From contig SAUG01000068.1 of the NCBI GenBank assembly GCA_011316305.1, positions 186,001-250,000 of the forward strand: DNA of 64,000 nucleotides. The letters run 5' to 3'. Every line of letters begins with the position of its first letter. Positions within the stretch are counted from its first letter, which is position 1. The notes beneath the pieces were generated by a model that saw nothing but the letters and a program-made list of their open reading frames with translations, searched no databases and was not told the DNA's origin. Both the position numbers and the translations under genes were made by a program. This stretch comes from Rusavskia elegans. Taxonomy: Eukaryota; Ascomycota; Lecanoromycetes; Teloschistales; Teloschistaceae. Positions 11,326 through 23,800 of the stretch are shown here, piece by piece.

Positions 11326-13329
11326 ACCTCCGGGGCGGAATACATGCATGTAAAACAAAAACTTCAACGGCCCGATGGTTCACAACCGACCCTTCCTTTG
11401 CTCCCACTCCCGCAAGACAGATCTTCCCGTATCCGCCGTCCGACCCCAGACTACATTTCCGTGTCAGTACTACACGTAGCTGCAAGCAACTGCAAAAGGG
11501 TTCGGATAGGTTCTCTACGGGACATCTTCGCGAACCCGTTCGCCTGCCGTTTGGGAGGTTAACCCCCACTGAGGTATGGTATCTCCCAGGAATTACCACG
11601 CAGAGTCAAAAGCAAAGCCAAAAGAGAAGTGGGAGCTGCTCAATTGCAAGCCAGCATTACTACCGACGAGATTGTGCTTTGGAAGATTTATTCTTCCTGA
11701 CACCATTGGACAAAGGGTCTTGATGGATTCTATTAAATGGTTACCTCTACGTGAGCCAGCTTGGACGGGAAATAATCCGGGTGATCGGTCTCGTTCCGGC
11801 TGAGCACATCAGGCAGGTTGATATACCGGCACCCCACAAGGCTTACTCGTACAATTGGCGCGCGTTTCCAGGCGAGGCATCCTCGCATCCAGGATGGCAG
11901 TCGTCCATGTTACTTCCTTCCCATGGAAACTCTGACCGACGTCCCGTTGAACTACCCAATCGCTAGTCCTCTGCTTGGGGTGTGCTTCCAAAAGCCTTAG
12001 ACAATCACCAACAGCAATTCCGCACGTTGAACTTGTTCCTGCAGATAGACGTACATGATGCAGTCACGCGAGTCAAGGAATCGTCTTTCCACAGCGCGTA
12101 TCGCTTCTTCAGTAGCCGGCCAACGGTCGGGCGAGGTGCAGTAGGTACATTCTTCTCTACTGGTCATCGATTATTGCACCCATTGGAGGTTGAAGAATCT
12201 CACTGGCAGTCTCCATCGCCTTCCCCCAACGGCCATTGCGTTACTTGTCGGGATGGTTCAATGCACTATGCATTGCTCCGCAAAGAGATTCTTCTTGCGC
12301 CAGTTTCCCCAATTTCCGCTTTGCTTTTCGCCGTGGACTTCTGTCCGTACTACTGATCAGAGTATTTGCTTCCTTTTGCGCGCGTGTCACAATATGATCC
12401 GACCATCCACCGCCAAACATGGCTCCCGCATGGGTCCGGAGAATTCATCATTTCTGCACACCGCTCGCAAACTTGCGATTGGAGGCCGAAAATCGATAAT
12501 GTGGGCCCGGAGGTCATGAGACCCGCCATTCGAGAGAAACCATGATATCAAACCAGCTGCGGGCCGATCCTTCTCGGCCTGCGTCCCATGATACGGCTTG
12601 GGGTTATCAAGTCGTCGAAAGGAAGAATCGAGCACGTCATGTGTCGTCTTGTACAACCAGTCCTGCCCACTGAATTGCAGGATCGATATCACGCAGCATC
12701 GATATCACGGAAGCACAATGATAGCATCCAGCCCGGCCAAATATCGAGCACATTCCCTTTCCGAACCGTGTTTCAAGAATGCAGAGATCTAAGAGTCGAA
12801 CGAAGCCACTGCACATCACGGTTCGCGGCATTCAGTGGTCTTCCAGAATGTGGAAACTGCTGTTGGGATCGAAAGCATCGATCCTCGACGGGTAAGGCCG
12901 TTGTCACACTATCAAGGGTTACTGCAGATCATCGCGTACCTGCTGCTTTATCCTATCGAGCATATGCTCTGCCACAGTAGCGTAGGTGGCTGCGTCCTTC
13001 ACGGATGTCTACCATAAGCGTCAATACGCGTGCCAATCGCGCTAAATCCGCTCCCTGATCCTCAGCACAGCAACGTGCTCTCGGCGAATTACCTTACTCG
13101 TATCGAAAGGATCGCTTCCTGGACGAACTCCAGAGAAGGCTGACAAGATAGCCTCTGCCCGTGGGGTTCACCAAGACACCAGCCAGAGACCATTGCCTGA
13201 CCGTCGATCAGTACTACAAGATACTATTAATATGAAACGTGGACGTATCAACTTCATCTGGACACTCCAGGAGTTGAATCATTTAGGACTGTTGCTGCCC
13301 TTCAACGAAATGCTGTTTCCTAGGCTGTG
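11326..13329. other. Two-kilobase gene-free region
   Basis: No open frame shows a recognisable domain, consistent splice pattern or start context. A short repeat of ATCGATATCACG occurs twice near 12,682-12,710. The region probably holds the Clf1 3' end, the promoter of the second SAT4-type gene and decayed or non-coding DNA. Confidence 0.5.
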
Positions 13330-14800
13330 ATGATGGATGCCACTGTCCCAGCTCTTCCACCTCCTTTGGGCATACAATCAAATTTTCAGAGCCGAGAGTC
13401 CCAATCTTACGTCACCGTCATACCATGCGCAGTCATCGTGGGTATCATGATCATACTCGTATTTATACGGATGTATACCAAAGTCTATATCTTGAAGTCT
13501 GTGGGTTGGGATGATTGTACGTCAGCTTGTCTTTCCGAAATCTCTCCTCTTATACTGACATATCTAAGATACATGCATCTTTGCTGCAGTAAGACCAACC
13601 TCCGCAGTCGACAGGCAAAACGCTCACTGGAGTCGCTAGTTATCCTCTTTGGCCTTTTTGGGCTTCCTAATGGCATGTAGGTATTTCTCGCAGCATGCCG
13701 CTGCCCTGACTCACAACTACACAGTATACCAGCTTGGATTTGGTGTTCACCAATGGGACATCACATATGTTCGACTTTCGGGTCTTCTATCCAAGGTTTG
13801 CCAGCACCACTTGATCGGGTACCATAGCTAACTAGTTTTGTTTCGATCAGGAGGGAAAGTGCCTGTCGGCCCTCTGGGGTCCAACCATGTTCTTCACCAA
13901 GCTCTCGCTGCTACTCCTCTACTATCGCCTCTTCGCTCCTGACCGAATGACTAAATATCTGGTCTTTTTCGGCATCTTCTACTGCTTCACCCTGTATACC
14001 TCATACCTCCTGCTTACTTTCTTACTGTGCCAATCCCAAATCGTGTCAACCTGCAAGCATCAGTGGAACCTATTCCTTCTCATCACGAGTGGTCTCAACG
14101 TCTTTGGAGATTTCTATCTGCTATTAGTACCATTGGTAGCGGTGGCAAAGCTTCGCATACCATTCCGACAGAAGCTTGGAGTGTCTGCTGTTTTCTTCAC
14201 GGGCTTGCTGTGAGTGTCTTATCCCTTCGCAACGGCAAACACTTCACATCTAAGAAGACGGACAGCGCCTGTTCATCCGGCATTCTGGCACTATACTATC
14301 GCATACAGCTCCTCAACACACAAGACTCGACGTGGCATTTCACTCCTGTCTTCATCTTCACGTACGTTGACCTACCTACCCACAGACTCCCCGGCTTACT
14401 TTAGCACATTGTGATGGAGATCAACACCGGCGTCATCGTCAGCTGCATGCCCACCGTCCCTGCCTTGATTCAAGACATCCGATCCCAGGACACCAAAGCT
14501 CGAAAAGTCAGTGGGAAATGCGTAATCACCACCGGCCATACTTCCAAGAACACTTCAAGAAGCAAGTCCAATCACCCTTCGAAGAACAACTCGAGAAGCA
14601 AATCGCAACAAAAGAATTCATCAGATCAAAGGAGTGAGGGGCAGCCAATGGCTGAGTTACCCAACAGGAGGACACCGGTTGAACTTGATGGCACGCCGAT
14701 ACAGATGGAGGAAGCGAGGACGTATCCGAGGAGTTACTTCTCGGATGATTCGTCGGATTATGATGATAGGGGTTATGGGGGATATTGGTGGTTGTCATGA
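13330..14800 (+). CDS. Second SAT4/rhodopsin-domain membrane protein
   Basis: Six-exon model: 13330-13516, 13569-13588, 13694-13795, 13851-14209, 14266-14365, 14405-14800, about 387 aa. It follows the family pattern: first helix VIPCAVIVGIMIILVFIRM, then VGWDDYTCIFAA restored over a 20-nt exon, QLGFGVHQWDITYV, MFFTKLSLLLLYYRLF, and SGLNVFGDFYLLLVPL, with ALYYRIQLLNTQDSTWHFTP in exon 5. The tail is Lys/Ser-rich. The last intron (14366-14404) would be only 39 nt; the stronger-looking donor four bases upstream leads to a stop, so that junction is uncertain. Similar architecture to the gene at 7361-8647, but divergent in sequence. Ligand and function are unknown. Confidence 0.72.
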
Positions 14801-15321
14801 TATTGTACGTTGTTTTGCTGGGTATGTACGATGGGGTCGGGGCATGAACGGTATTGCTTAGCGCGGTGTCGAGGCATGGATGCCTGACTAACGAGGTTAC
14901 GAAAGGTATAGGGTCTTGACCTTCGGCTATATGTACTAGTACCATTTCAATTTACTTGGTTGAGATCAGCTATGGAGCTCTAACAAACACCCTGATAGTT
15001 TCATGCAACCCGCTTCCTCAACGTGATTCCATATGATCCTTAAGCTATGTCAGCGTGATACCAAGGGCGATATTAGGTGTATTTCGAAAAGATTCACGGA
15101 GAGGAACGGTCAGATCAAGTGTAGATTGAATAGGATTCTCGACATACGGTTTCATCCCAAAAGGAGATCCCGGTCCGGTGAGAAGAACTCTTGGGGGATC
15201 ATCATAGAACCAGTGAATAGATTGTTCGGAAGAAACGTACAATGAATAAAGTAATGACGCCCAGCAGCCGAAACGCCGTAGTCAATATGTCATCTTTCCA
15301 TATCATCATGACAGCACCGCT
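14801..15321. other. Intergenic region
   Basis: This is the tail-to-tail interval between the second SAT4-type gene and the small minus-strand gene. I see no gene, repeat or RNA here. Confidence 0.5.
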
Positions 15322-15780
15322 TCATTTGTAAGTAGATTCCAAGATCTCAAAGAATCTCTTCGCGTCTTCCGGTGAAAGTCCCTGCGGAGATTTATTCGAT
15401 CGTTTAGGCTGCATGCATACCGTCAATACCATGGTCGTCACCTACACCCAACGGCCTCAAACAAAATATGACGTAGCACTGACTCCAAGATTATCACTCT
15501 GCTTACTTTCACCATCTGAAGCGGTCTTCTCGGACAGTGAAGGGTCTTCTCTCTTGGTTTCTCCGGATGGAGGGTCGTCAGGTCCAGCGCATACGACTTC
15601 CTTCCAGCTCATCATGTTTGGGTTGCTGGATTGTTTCCGGGATTCCTCGAGGATGGATTGGATGTTGGTGGGGAAGGGGATGTCGTCCGGAACGCAGAGC
15701 GTTTTGGACTCTGGGGATCTAGGAGCGGCCCAGGGATCGCGTGGGGTTTGTGGGGAGGGGTTGGAGGGGTTGGAGGACAT
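15322..15780 (-). CDS. Small conserved-looking protein of unknown function
   Basis: Two exons on the minus strand: 15780-15484 and 15408-15322, giving 127 aa. The first exon is Pro/Ser-rich (MSSNPSNPSPQTPRDPW), then has a more ordered segment IPFPTNIQSILEESRKQ with SWKEVV. The second exon, after a 75-nt phase-0 intron, reads PKRSNKSPQGLSPEDAKRFF and ends ILESTYK, a likely helix. The clean splice join and helical end argue that it is real. I do not recognise the family. The donor GTCAGT was chosen because the nearer GTAAGC would put a stop in the second exon. Confidence 0.55.
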
Positions 15781-16351
15781 GGTGAGGGAGGTTATGGGGG
15801 TTTTATCATGGGGGGTGTATGGGAAAGGGTTTTGCAGTGATCGATGAGGAATGGTGGAACTGCGCGGCTAGCTAGCCACTCATTTGGAGTACTGCCGCGC
15901 GGCAAGCGTCTATCGGGCTAACGAATGATTGGGTGTCTGGGGAATCATTGCTCTGCTACAAGAGAAACTTAGAGTGCTCCATATACGTCCAGAGCTCAAG
16001 AAAACGGTCACGGCGGACTGATAAGGTGTCCAAAGGCTTCTAGCAGCAAGATACAGCCAGAGAAAGGAAACCCTATGTCGAAAAAAACCACGAGACAAAT
16101 CATCCGACAGTGAAGACGACCATCGTTCCCCATTGAGGACGAAGGTGTCCCGTCAACCACTTTCGCGGCAAGACGATAGCGCACATTCAGGTACTTTAGT
16201 GAAGAAATCGATCCGAGGGCTAGTTAAAGGGTAAAAGCGCCGAAGAAGAGTCGGGCTCATATTGTGCTGCAAAGTCAACCAAATTCACATCCACCAGTGA
16301 AGCAGCTCTGTTGATCATCTTATCAGCTTTATTAAACGGGCCTACTACATC
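15781..16351. other. Divergent promoter region
   Basis: This lies between the start codons of the small minus-strand gene and the plus-strand zinc-finger gene. It includes a small palindrome GGCTAGCTAGCC near 15,866. I see no gene. Confidence 0.5.
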
Positions 16352-17637
16352 ATGTCGGAATCACCGCTTGGGTCTCCTCTTTCGTCGCACGCCTCCAGCG
16401 AGTTTGCCGAGGACATCAAAACCGACGATCGCGAGCACAGTGTGGATTCCCTCGCAGACCGGGGTGATGGACACCTGATGCCGCCATCCAAACGCCGCAA
16501 GATAGGCAACCAGGAAGCCTTTCGCTCTCCAACACCCAGTCTGATCGAAGCCGAAGACGACGATGGCGACATCTCATCGGATAGCTCTGGTTCTGTTCCT
16601 GCCTCCGAACTCGGATCCTTGGACGACGATCATCACGAGCAAGTCTCTGCCTGCCGGTGGGAGGGATGTCCCGCTGGTGAACTCGGCAATATGGATGAGC
16701 TTGTCAAGCATATTCACGATGATCATATTGGCCAGCGTCAGAAGAAATACGTGTGTCAATGGGTGGGCTGCCAGCGTCAAGGCAGTGAACATGCAAGTGG
16801 CTATGCGTTGAAAGCGCATACGAGATCACATACCAAGGAGAAGCCGTTCATTTGCGAACTACCAGGTGAGTTATTGCCAGCTCTGAGATGTGGCCTTTCT
16901 TGCATGCTAATCTATGTTTCCCCTTAGAATGCGATCGCTCTTTCACCCGTTCTGATGCCTTGGCCAAACACAACCGCACTGTCCATGAGACAGATATCCT
17001 AAAACCCTCCGATCCTATCCCAAAGGGTCACAGCTCAAACCAGCAGAGGCCTCAACGCCTCAAATTGGTCTGCAACTCTAAGCCTCCGGGTTCCGACAAT
17101 AACGATACACCATCCTCAGCTCATCCCAACGATGTCGAAGAGGTTCTCGCTCCAGAACATGAAGACGATGATGCTACCCTTCCCCGTACCGGCTCTCCCT
17201 CACCGATGCCTGAAGATCTCCATTTCACAGAAGCTGAGCTTGCCACGGAACCATATCAGCTTTTCCGTCTACTGCGCCGCCAAGTCCACTGGGCCGAAGA
17301 ACAGGGCAAAGAACTCAGCGTCGAATGTGATGCGCTTGAGAAGAAAAGAGTCGAAGCTTTTCAACGCAAGGAGCTTATACTTGCTAACACAGTCGAAGCC
17401 GAACTGTGCCTTGCGGTGGCTAGGCATGAGGATCCTAACCTGGTCGATCACTGGAGAAAAAATCTACCTGTGCCGATGTTGCCCATTCCCGGACCAATGC
17501 CTTGGTACAGAAACAAGGCTCCTGGGGCTCAAGAAGATGAGAAGATGGATGACGTGGACAAGTGGATTGAAGCATCTGGTGGACAGGCAAATGAGGCTCG
17601 CCTGAACGCACAGGTTGTGAGCGGAGATCCGTCATGA
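16352..17637 (+). CDS. C2H2 zinc-finger protein resembling INO80 subunit Iec1
   Basis: Two exons, 16352-16865 and 16928-17637, giving 407 aa; the intron is 62 nt and splits the last finger. An acidic Ser-rich start carries the basic motif PPSKRRKIG. Three zinc fingers follow: CRWEGCPAGELGNMDELVKH, then CQWVGCQRQGSEHASGYALK, then ECDRSFTRSDALAKHNRTVH. This spacing and wording match the fungal Iec1 family, a zinc-finger subunit of the INO80 chromatin remodeller. A Glu/Lys-rich coiled segment follows, then a Pro/Met-rich stretch LPVPMLPIPGPMPWYRNK. The Iec1 assignment is from family resemblance; a stand-alone transcription factor is the alternative. Confidence 0.8.
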
Positions 17638-19866
17638 CTTCGATACTGGTGCGGACTCGATGAGGCGGCGTTTTTGGCTTTTGATGTGAGGATACCCCTA
17701 AGGCAGGTTTTTCGGTCGGTATCTATCTTTGATGTTTTGAGACTTCTGCCATTATTTTATGATGAGTGAGAGAGCGAGCATAGTACTGTGGTCATCTCAC
17801 AATGACAGAGTGACTTTATGACATTTCTACACCTTATTTGCAGCTTCTTCCTCTCGATGAAGGTTATTAGACTTTTTGACTCTACTTCCCTACCTTCAAC
17901 CTTATATCTCATGGATAAATCTGTATATATCTTATGTTTCGACTTCGTGCTTCCTTCTCAGTCTGTCAAACATTGGATCCAACCTCTCTCTGCTGCTCAT
18001 ACCTACACAGCCAATGTCTTCTGCAGTGTCTCTTTCATCTACCGATCCAGTTGTGCGCTTCTAGTTTCTCTTGCAAGCCTTCTGAGTCGATGGAAATCAC
18101 AGTGTTTCCGGCTTTGCAGTGACAATAGCCTCGTATCACGTTCTTCGTTCTTATCATCAATTCTGCATATTTCCATCGATAGACGCTCGAACTTTGGCAA
18201 CCATAAGCCCACATTCCGGCAACTTACTCTCAGAAGTTGTTGATCGACACATAGTGCCAATACTGCAAACCTACCCTCCTCGTTGTAGACATTTAGGCGA
18301 GACGTCTCAATCAAGTTACTCATCTTCTTCTAGTTCGATATATGATGACCTATTGCTTCACTTGATGGAAGCAGCGCGGCTTGGTGGCCGTCTGGTGCGA
18401 ATTGGTGGCTGCTGCGTACCAGACAGCCACCAAGACGGACCTGACAGTAAATATAGACCATGTCAGGTGCTTTCCCGCCACCAACTCGGCAGCCGGAAAA
18501 CGTCCAGACGGCAATATCTGAAGCGAATGTTATGACTCTCACCAATCATTCCAGGGCAATGCAATGGTTTTTTTTTGAAGCAAGGGCCTCCAACAATCGT
18601 CATAAGATCCGGGTTTCATGGCACAGCCTACTGTACCGATAAATCAACCCGCGCTCACCGCTTGTAACATCTTGAGATCCAATCCACAGCAAAGTTTTGC
18701 TTACGGAAAGCCAATCCACAAACTACCATGCCTAACGCGTCGTCTTCACCACCAAGGACACCAAGTTGTCGGTTCATCTCTGCACAGGTATCCGGTCAAC
18801 CATGGTACTCGGCTTCACAATGGACCTTACGCAATCCTCTCACGTTGGGGTAAAGACCGAGATCGATCATAGGCGCAAATTTAAGACTGATTCTCTTGCG
18901 AAGTGAGTTTATTCAGCTACTGGAAGCCTTGACTCAGCAATGGATCTTGATCTCGACGCCTTCTTCGATGGGCAGACTGCCCTTGTTCTAGATGAATATG
19001 GCGATGTCGCGAGCACGATCATGTCTCCGCCGATGCCGTCGGAGATGGAAGCTAAAGCTAGGTCGTTCAGTGAGGTTGGAGAGATGAGGTACGTTGGACG
19101 TCAACTTTGATGCATGATGCAGATATGCTCATACATGTTTATACACGCTTTGTCTCGAATAGCAATGAGCTTCCATTATATTGTACGACCTATCCGGCAC
19201 ATCAATCATTCCATCGAATCAGTATCTATTATAGACGCTTGCTTCCTTACAACCCATACTCAGCCTGGTACAAGATGGTAGAACTTGATAGAACATCGAG
19301 TTCTAGGTATCAGCGATCCAACACCGACGATGATCGCCTCCTCGTCGGTCTGGTGGGATCCTTCCCGAAATTTACGGAGTTGGCTTTCATTGCTTTCTGA
19401 TAACTTGGATTTCTCTCATGGTGCGCCCTTCTTGGGAATTCGACGAGGCAAAAGGCAACGGCACTCAAAGATGAATACCCCCACTGTGGTTCAGGAATCA
19501 GTTGGCAACCCGCTTGCGGGCATCCCTGGTCTCGGCTCTGGGAATAAGAAGTCCTCTGCTAACAAGAGTAAACCAACCCCTGCTTGGGGGGGGCCCCCTC
19601 ACCCCATCCTCCAGCAACCAAAACTGAAGCGCAACCACCACGAGAGGCATGAACGAGATTGCAAATTCTGCGCTTCGGTATGCTCACCAGGATTGATTAC
19701 CCAGGACTCTATACCAAGGTCTATCTACCAGTGTGTCTTCGTCACCCGGCATGTTGTTCGCATCTTCATCGCTGGGCATATTGCTCGCAGCTCCAGAAGC
19801 CCTTCAATCAAAGAAACGTCATCCTTCGTCTCTCAGGAACGACTCTGAATCCGATCGAACGACGCG
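17638..19866. other. Gene-poor start of the decayed island
   Basis: No intact gene. Notable pieces are an imperfect inverted repeat at 18380-18434 and a short open stretch near 18942-19088 that begins MDLDLDAFFDG and ends at a possible donor GTACGT but has no recognisable continuation. Around 19,440-19,850 several short frames rich in Ser/Arg lead into the integrase-like relic. Confidence 0.45.
18380..18434. repeat. Imperfect inverted repeat, 17-bp arms
   Basis: The left arm CTTGGTGGCCGTCTGGT (18380-18396) pairs with the right arm at 18418-18434 with one mismatch, leaving a 21-nt loop. It could be a cruciform or hairpin, or the ends of a tiny decayed element. No target duplication was seen. 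Confidence 0.6.
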
Positions 19867-20199
19867 ATGGGAGTCAAGCAAATCTTCGGGCCAGGTCGCC
19901 ATCCGCAGTCAGTTGCTTTGGCAGAAAGATACGTGCAGCTGGTTATGAAAGTCATGAGAGCGGTTCTACAAAATTATCCTGAATTGATCTTCGAGTGGGA
20001 TACATTTCTTGTCGGGGTAATCAAAGGCCGGCACGCTTGTGTGTATGGCTCAGGTGAGCAGGGAATTGAACATCGCTTGCTAACAGATAAGGACCTTCTC
20101 TCACAGCCAATGGATATCAGAACTCAAATCCAATCTTCACACCCCAGTGACAATTTCAGTAAATCCACTTCTTTGTCGACACTCCTGCAACTTGCCTGA
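19867..20199 (+). pseudogene. Retrotransposon integrase-like relic
   Basis: An open stretch of 110 codons begins GVKQIFGPGRHPQSVALAER and continues VMKVMRAVLQNYPE. The pattern GVKQ-x6-HPQ-x4-ER resembles the end of the retroviral-type integrase core in Ty3-like fungal elements, where HPQ and the catalytic Glu of ER are conserved. No reverse transcriptase, gag or long terminal repeats were recognised nearby, and flanking frames are broken, so this is a fragment. Confidence is moderate because only one motif block supports it. Confidence 0.4.
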
Positions 20200-20579
20200 C
20201 ATACCGCTGAAAAGCAAGATTGCAGGCGCCTTGTCGATACACCTTATGAGAATCCACGCCTTCTTAAGGATTATGGCCGCAAGTACATTTTAGGGACCTC
20301 TATAAACAATGCTTGATAAGGAACCCTGGGCTCGTAACGGAGTAGGGAGAGCAGGAGCTAAGTGAGGAGCACTCACAACTCACTATTCAATAATTTACCG
20401 TCAGCACCATTATCATACTACAGCAATATATTATTCGCCCGCACTAGTCCAGAGCAAATGGGTCCTCTGCATCAACCTTCTCACCGTACTCACAGTGATA
20501 AGGCAGGGGTTAGCCAATCGATCGGAGGGAAGGTCTTCTAACCAAGTTGCATATTTATCAACAAACCGGGATCGCGAAG

Positions 20580-20687
20580 GTGATCCATTGCTGGAAAGGC
20601 CCGAACAGAGGCTGTCTACCTGGGGACATGATGGGACTTGGAAAAACGATACAGGCCATTTCTAATCGAGTGCTCGACCAGAATTGA
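20580..20687 (+). pseudogene. SNF2-type ATPase fragment (Walker A motif)
   Basis: A short frame ending at 20685-20687 contains GDMMGLGKTIQAISNRV, preceded by a glycine/arginine pair. This is motif I of SNF2 helicases (DDMGLGKTIQ), with the first D of DDMG changed to GDMMG. No downstream helicase motifs follow in any frame close by. The region is interpreted as the remnant of a longer gene. Confidence 0.55.
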
Positions 20688-20787
20688 GTTCTGGGTAACG
20701 CCAGCTTTTCCAACTTCTCGACTTTATTAGATTATACCTCTACCCTGGTAACGAACGCTCCAAGGACAAGCGCAAACAATAGTTTAA

Positions 20788-20823
20788 GTATCAGTCCCAG
20801 CAGCAGTATCAGTCCCAGCAGCA
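20788..20823 (+). repeat. Two tandem 18-bp units
   Basis: Two exact copies of an 18-bp unit starting GTATCAGTCCCAG lie end to end and would encode YQSQQQ twice, followed by QFRP. Such Gln/Tyr-rich stretches occur in some retroelement gag proteins; nothing nearby confirms that. Confidence 0.7.
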
Positions 20824-23800
20824 GTTCAGGCCCTAATACCGTATCTGGTATTACCTTTTTCTCCTATTATCCCTATCCTCTATTACCTCCTCCTTCCTAC
20901 CTAGGATAGGGCACGTAGGGGCCGAGGAGCTTATTCCGCAGACACAATACATTACCTCAGCCGTATAGACATAAGAAGTACATGGCTATCTATTTTTATT
21001 TCGACTTCTACTCAGACAAAGTACTTTCGTCCATGTTTGGAACGTCAATTTGTTATAACACAATGATGAGTTAGACATCCTACACGGTGAGTTTCTACCG
21101 GCGACCGCTGGCTTGGACGCTGCATACATGTGACGAGCAGGCTGACTTGTGGTGTTCAACTTGCCTACTCCCCCGAGCATGTCTCATTGCTTGTACTACG
21201 GTACCGGAACCTTACAGAGTACGAGCTGTTAAGCTCACCAGACGCACCCTGGAAGCCGACGCTGACCCTCCTGACGAGGGACTCGGTGTTGCCATCGTAC
21301 TGGCAAGCCGCAAATGAGCGAGACACAGTAAGAACTCGACGATGATCACCACGGATTTGAGAATGAGAGTGGAGAGTAAGTTATAAAAAGAATAGCTGAC
21401 ACACCGCGCGAGCATTGTGCCCTGCTCTCTCCTCGCGCTCGTCAGCGTACCTTCTCTCCCTTCCCTCCTTTCACCAGTCAGAATCCGCCTGTATGGGTCT
21501 CCAGGGACTACCACTATCACGGAACTCCTCGTGCTAATCGTTCTGTGCACAACGAAGGGTATCATGAGGAGCATCATAAGGAGGACTTTGCCAGCGGCTT
21601 TCAATCTCCCAGCAATGACACCGACCTCTACGGCGTATCTCCCCTCCGTCAAATGCGTGGATTGGTGTGTCGTCCAGCTTCCAACCATGAAGAGAACGTG
21701 CGCCTATTGTATCGATGGTGGAAGTTACAGAGAGACCGTTGATGTCCGGGCCTGGCCACCTAGTAGGCCATACTACCGGCACTACGGCGGCTAAGGCTAT
21801 CGATGTGTCTTCCGCTAAATCAACTCATTACTGCCAGCTTTCGCCGACATGGCCCAAGAGAACGGAGAGAGTGGAGTTACAGGTTTGGCAGGCTTTCATA
21901 CGTGCGCCTCATCTCAAAATAGGAGTGTTCGACTACGCAACAGATGAAGACGGCGAAACCTATAATTCCTCCAATTTTGTCAGCCGGATAAGAAAGCTTA
22001 CCGTCCATTGCACGTCAACATACCGATGAAACTTCGAAACAAAGATCATCAAGAGCGCAGCTGCATGTGCTCAATGACTCGGCGACCAGAACTAGAGAAA
22101 GAATTTCCCGGAATATCTCACCGCGCTTCTCTTTCGCGACCAAGACAACTATTCCCACCTGGCACCACACATATCATAAAGTGTATGCAACCTCGTCTTC
22201 TACCAAGGGGTAATGGACCCGCTCCACTGGAGCTTCTGGCCGGGCAAGAAGATCGCTAGAGTGGGTAGACAACTAGATAAGCTGGCCTAGCTTTTACAGC
22301 AAGCTCGAAGATTACAAGGATTCAATACTTTTTCCTCGACGAAAAATTAGATGCTGTGGTTCGTTGCTAATCCACAAAGATCTCAATCTTTCGGCGCTCG
22401 CAGGGCACGATCCGAGCTTCCACGGATAATCCCCATCAGTGGGATTGGGGCTTCTCCCTAGAAGAGATGGGTTCGAAACTGAAGCTGGGATCGCCGGATT
22501 ATGAAAAGAACTAAAAACCTCGGGTACATTGCTGGCAGCACGATGAATGATGTACCTCTCGGATCGGGAGGAACAGGACGATTCTCTTGAGGACGAACTC
22601 GTTGATGGCCATGACAACGGTGAGTAATGATACGTAACACGAACTATACTCGAAAGCAAAGATCAATTCGGGGGTATCTATCTGGATGTCAATAGCAAGG
22701 AGTTAAGTGAAAATTTCCTCGTCCACTTCGCTTAGATATGAATCACAACGCTTGCGCGGTCGTCGTACAAAGTCATATTATGGATGCTTCTTCCTTTCTA
22801 CAACATTGTCACGCATTCTACGGCCAAACTGCACAGGGTCGTAGCCTCTCTTCCCACTTAGAATAGCACAGCGACGTCACTTCTTCTTCAAAGAACTTAC
22901 TGCCTTGGAATCTTGTCGGAGTTGCGCTTTTGCAAGTCTGTAGGTATCAATATACTACCCTCATAGTTCCTTGTCGTCTCAACGTGAGATTATCCAACGT
23001 CTCAGCTACTCATGTCAGTATCAAGTCTTCTGGTTCTGTTGTCCTCCTGTCTCAACGTGAGACCATCCAGTGTACCGGTCACCTTGTTGACCTCGAGTCG
23101 TTAGCTTCCTTGTCCTGCCTACTCCCAGCTATACCTCAAGGTAAGTGCCCCAACTCTGTTCATACTTTCTGAAAAGTTCATTGACAGTTGGCCTAGCCAC
23201 ATGGACCTCGACCGACGGATCTCTTCAGGTTGGAGAAGACCCTTGTTGAATCGGTCACAAGTCCTGACCAAACTGCACACATATCTCAACCCCATCGACA
23301 TGGATAGACAAGTCCTTGTCGACATAGCAAACACCCAATCGAAGGTGACTGTCCGCATGGAGGATGATCCTAATGGGACCCTCGGGACAATGCGTCTCGC
23401 GAGGTATTCAAGGTCTTGCGCGAACTTCCTGCCATGAGACTTTCGATCGACACGTGTCGCTATGCAGATGAATCGACGCCGCTTCTCACGTAGACGATAA
23501 CTTATTGGGGTAAAATTGAGCTCAATACTTATGGTTGACAATACTTCATGGGTGAGTTTGATGCGACTCAAGGTAGCTGTATATCTCTTCTATACCTCCT
23601 TTTCTTATACGGATTTGGCTTGTACCGTAAGGTTTACAGAAGCTTAATGGACGTCTAGGTACTCTACTCACTGATCCGGTGAGAAATTGCCCATCTACTT
23701 TGAACTCCAAGATTATTGCGTTGCGGGATCAAATCCGCTACTACTGAAAAACTCCAATCCAGGTCTGGCGGTGATATTCGATGGCTTCTTGACATCGGCT

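Noticed and set aside
17818..18243. 141-codon plus-strand frame rich in Ser, Phe and Leu
   Set aside because: Low-complexity T/C-rich DNA with no domain or plausible start; overlapping frames are equally open.
20788..20823. Repeat as the start of a CRISPR-like or large tandem array
   Set aside because: Only two contiguous units exist, without spacers, in a fungal genome.
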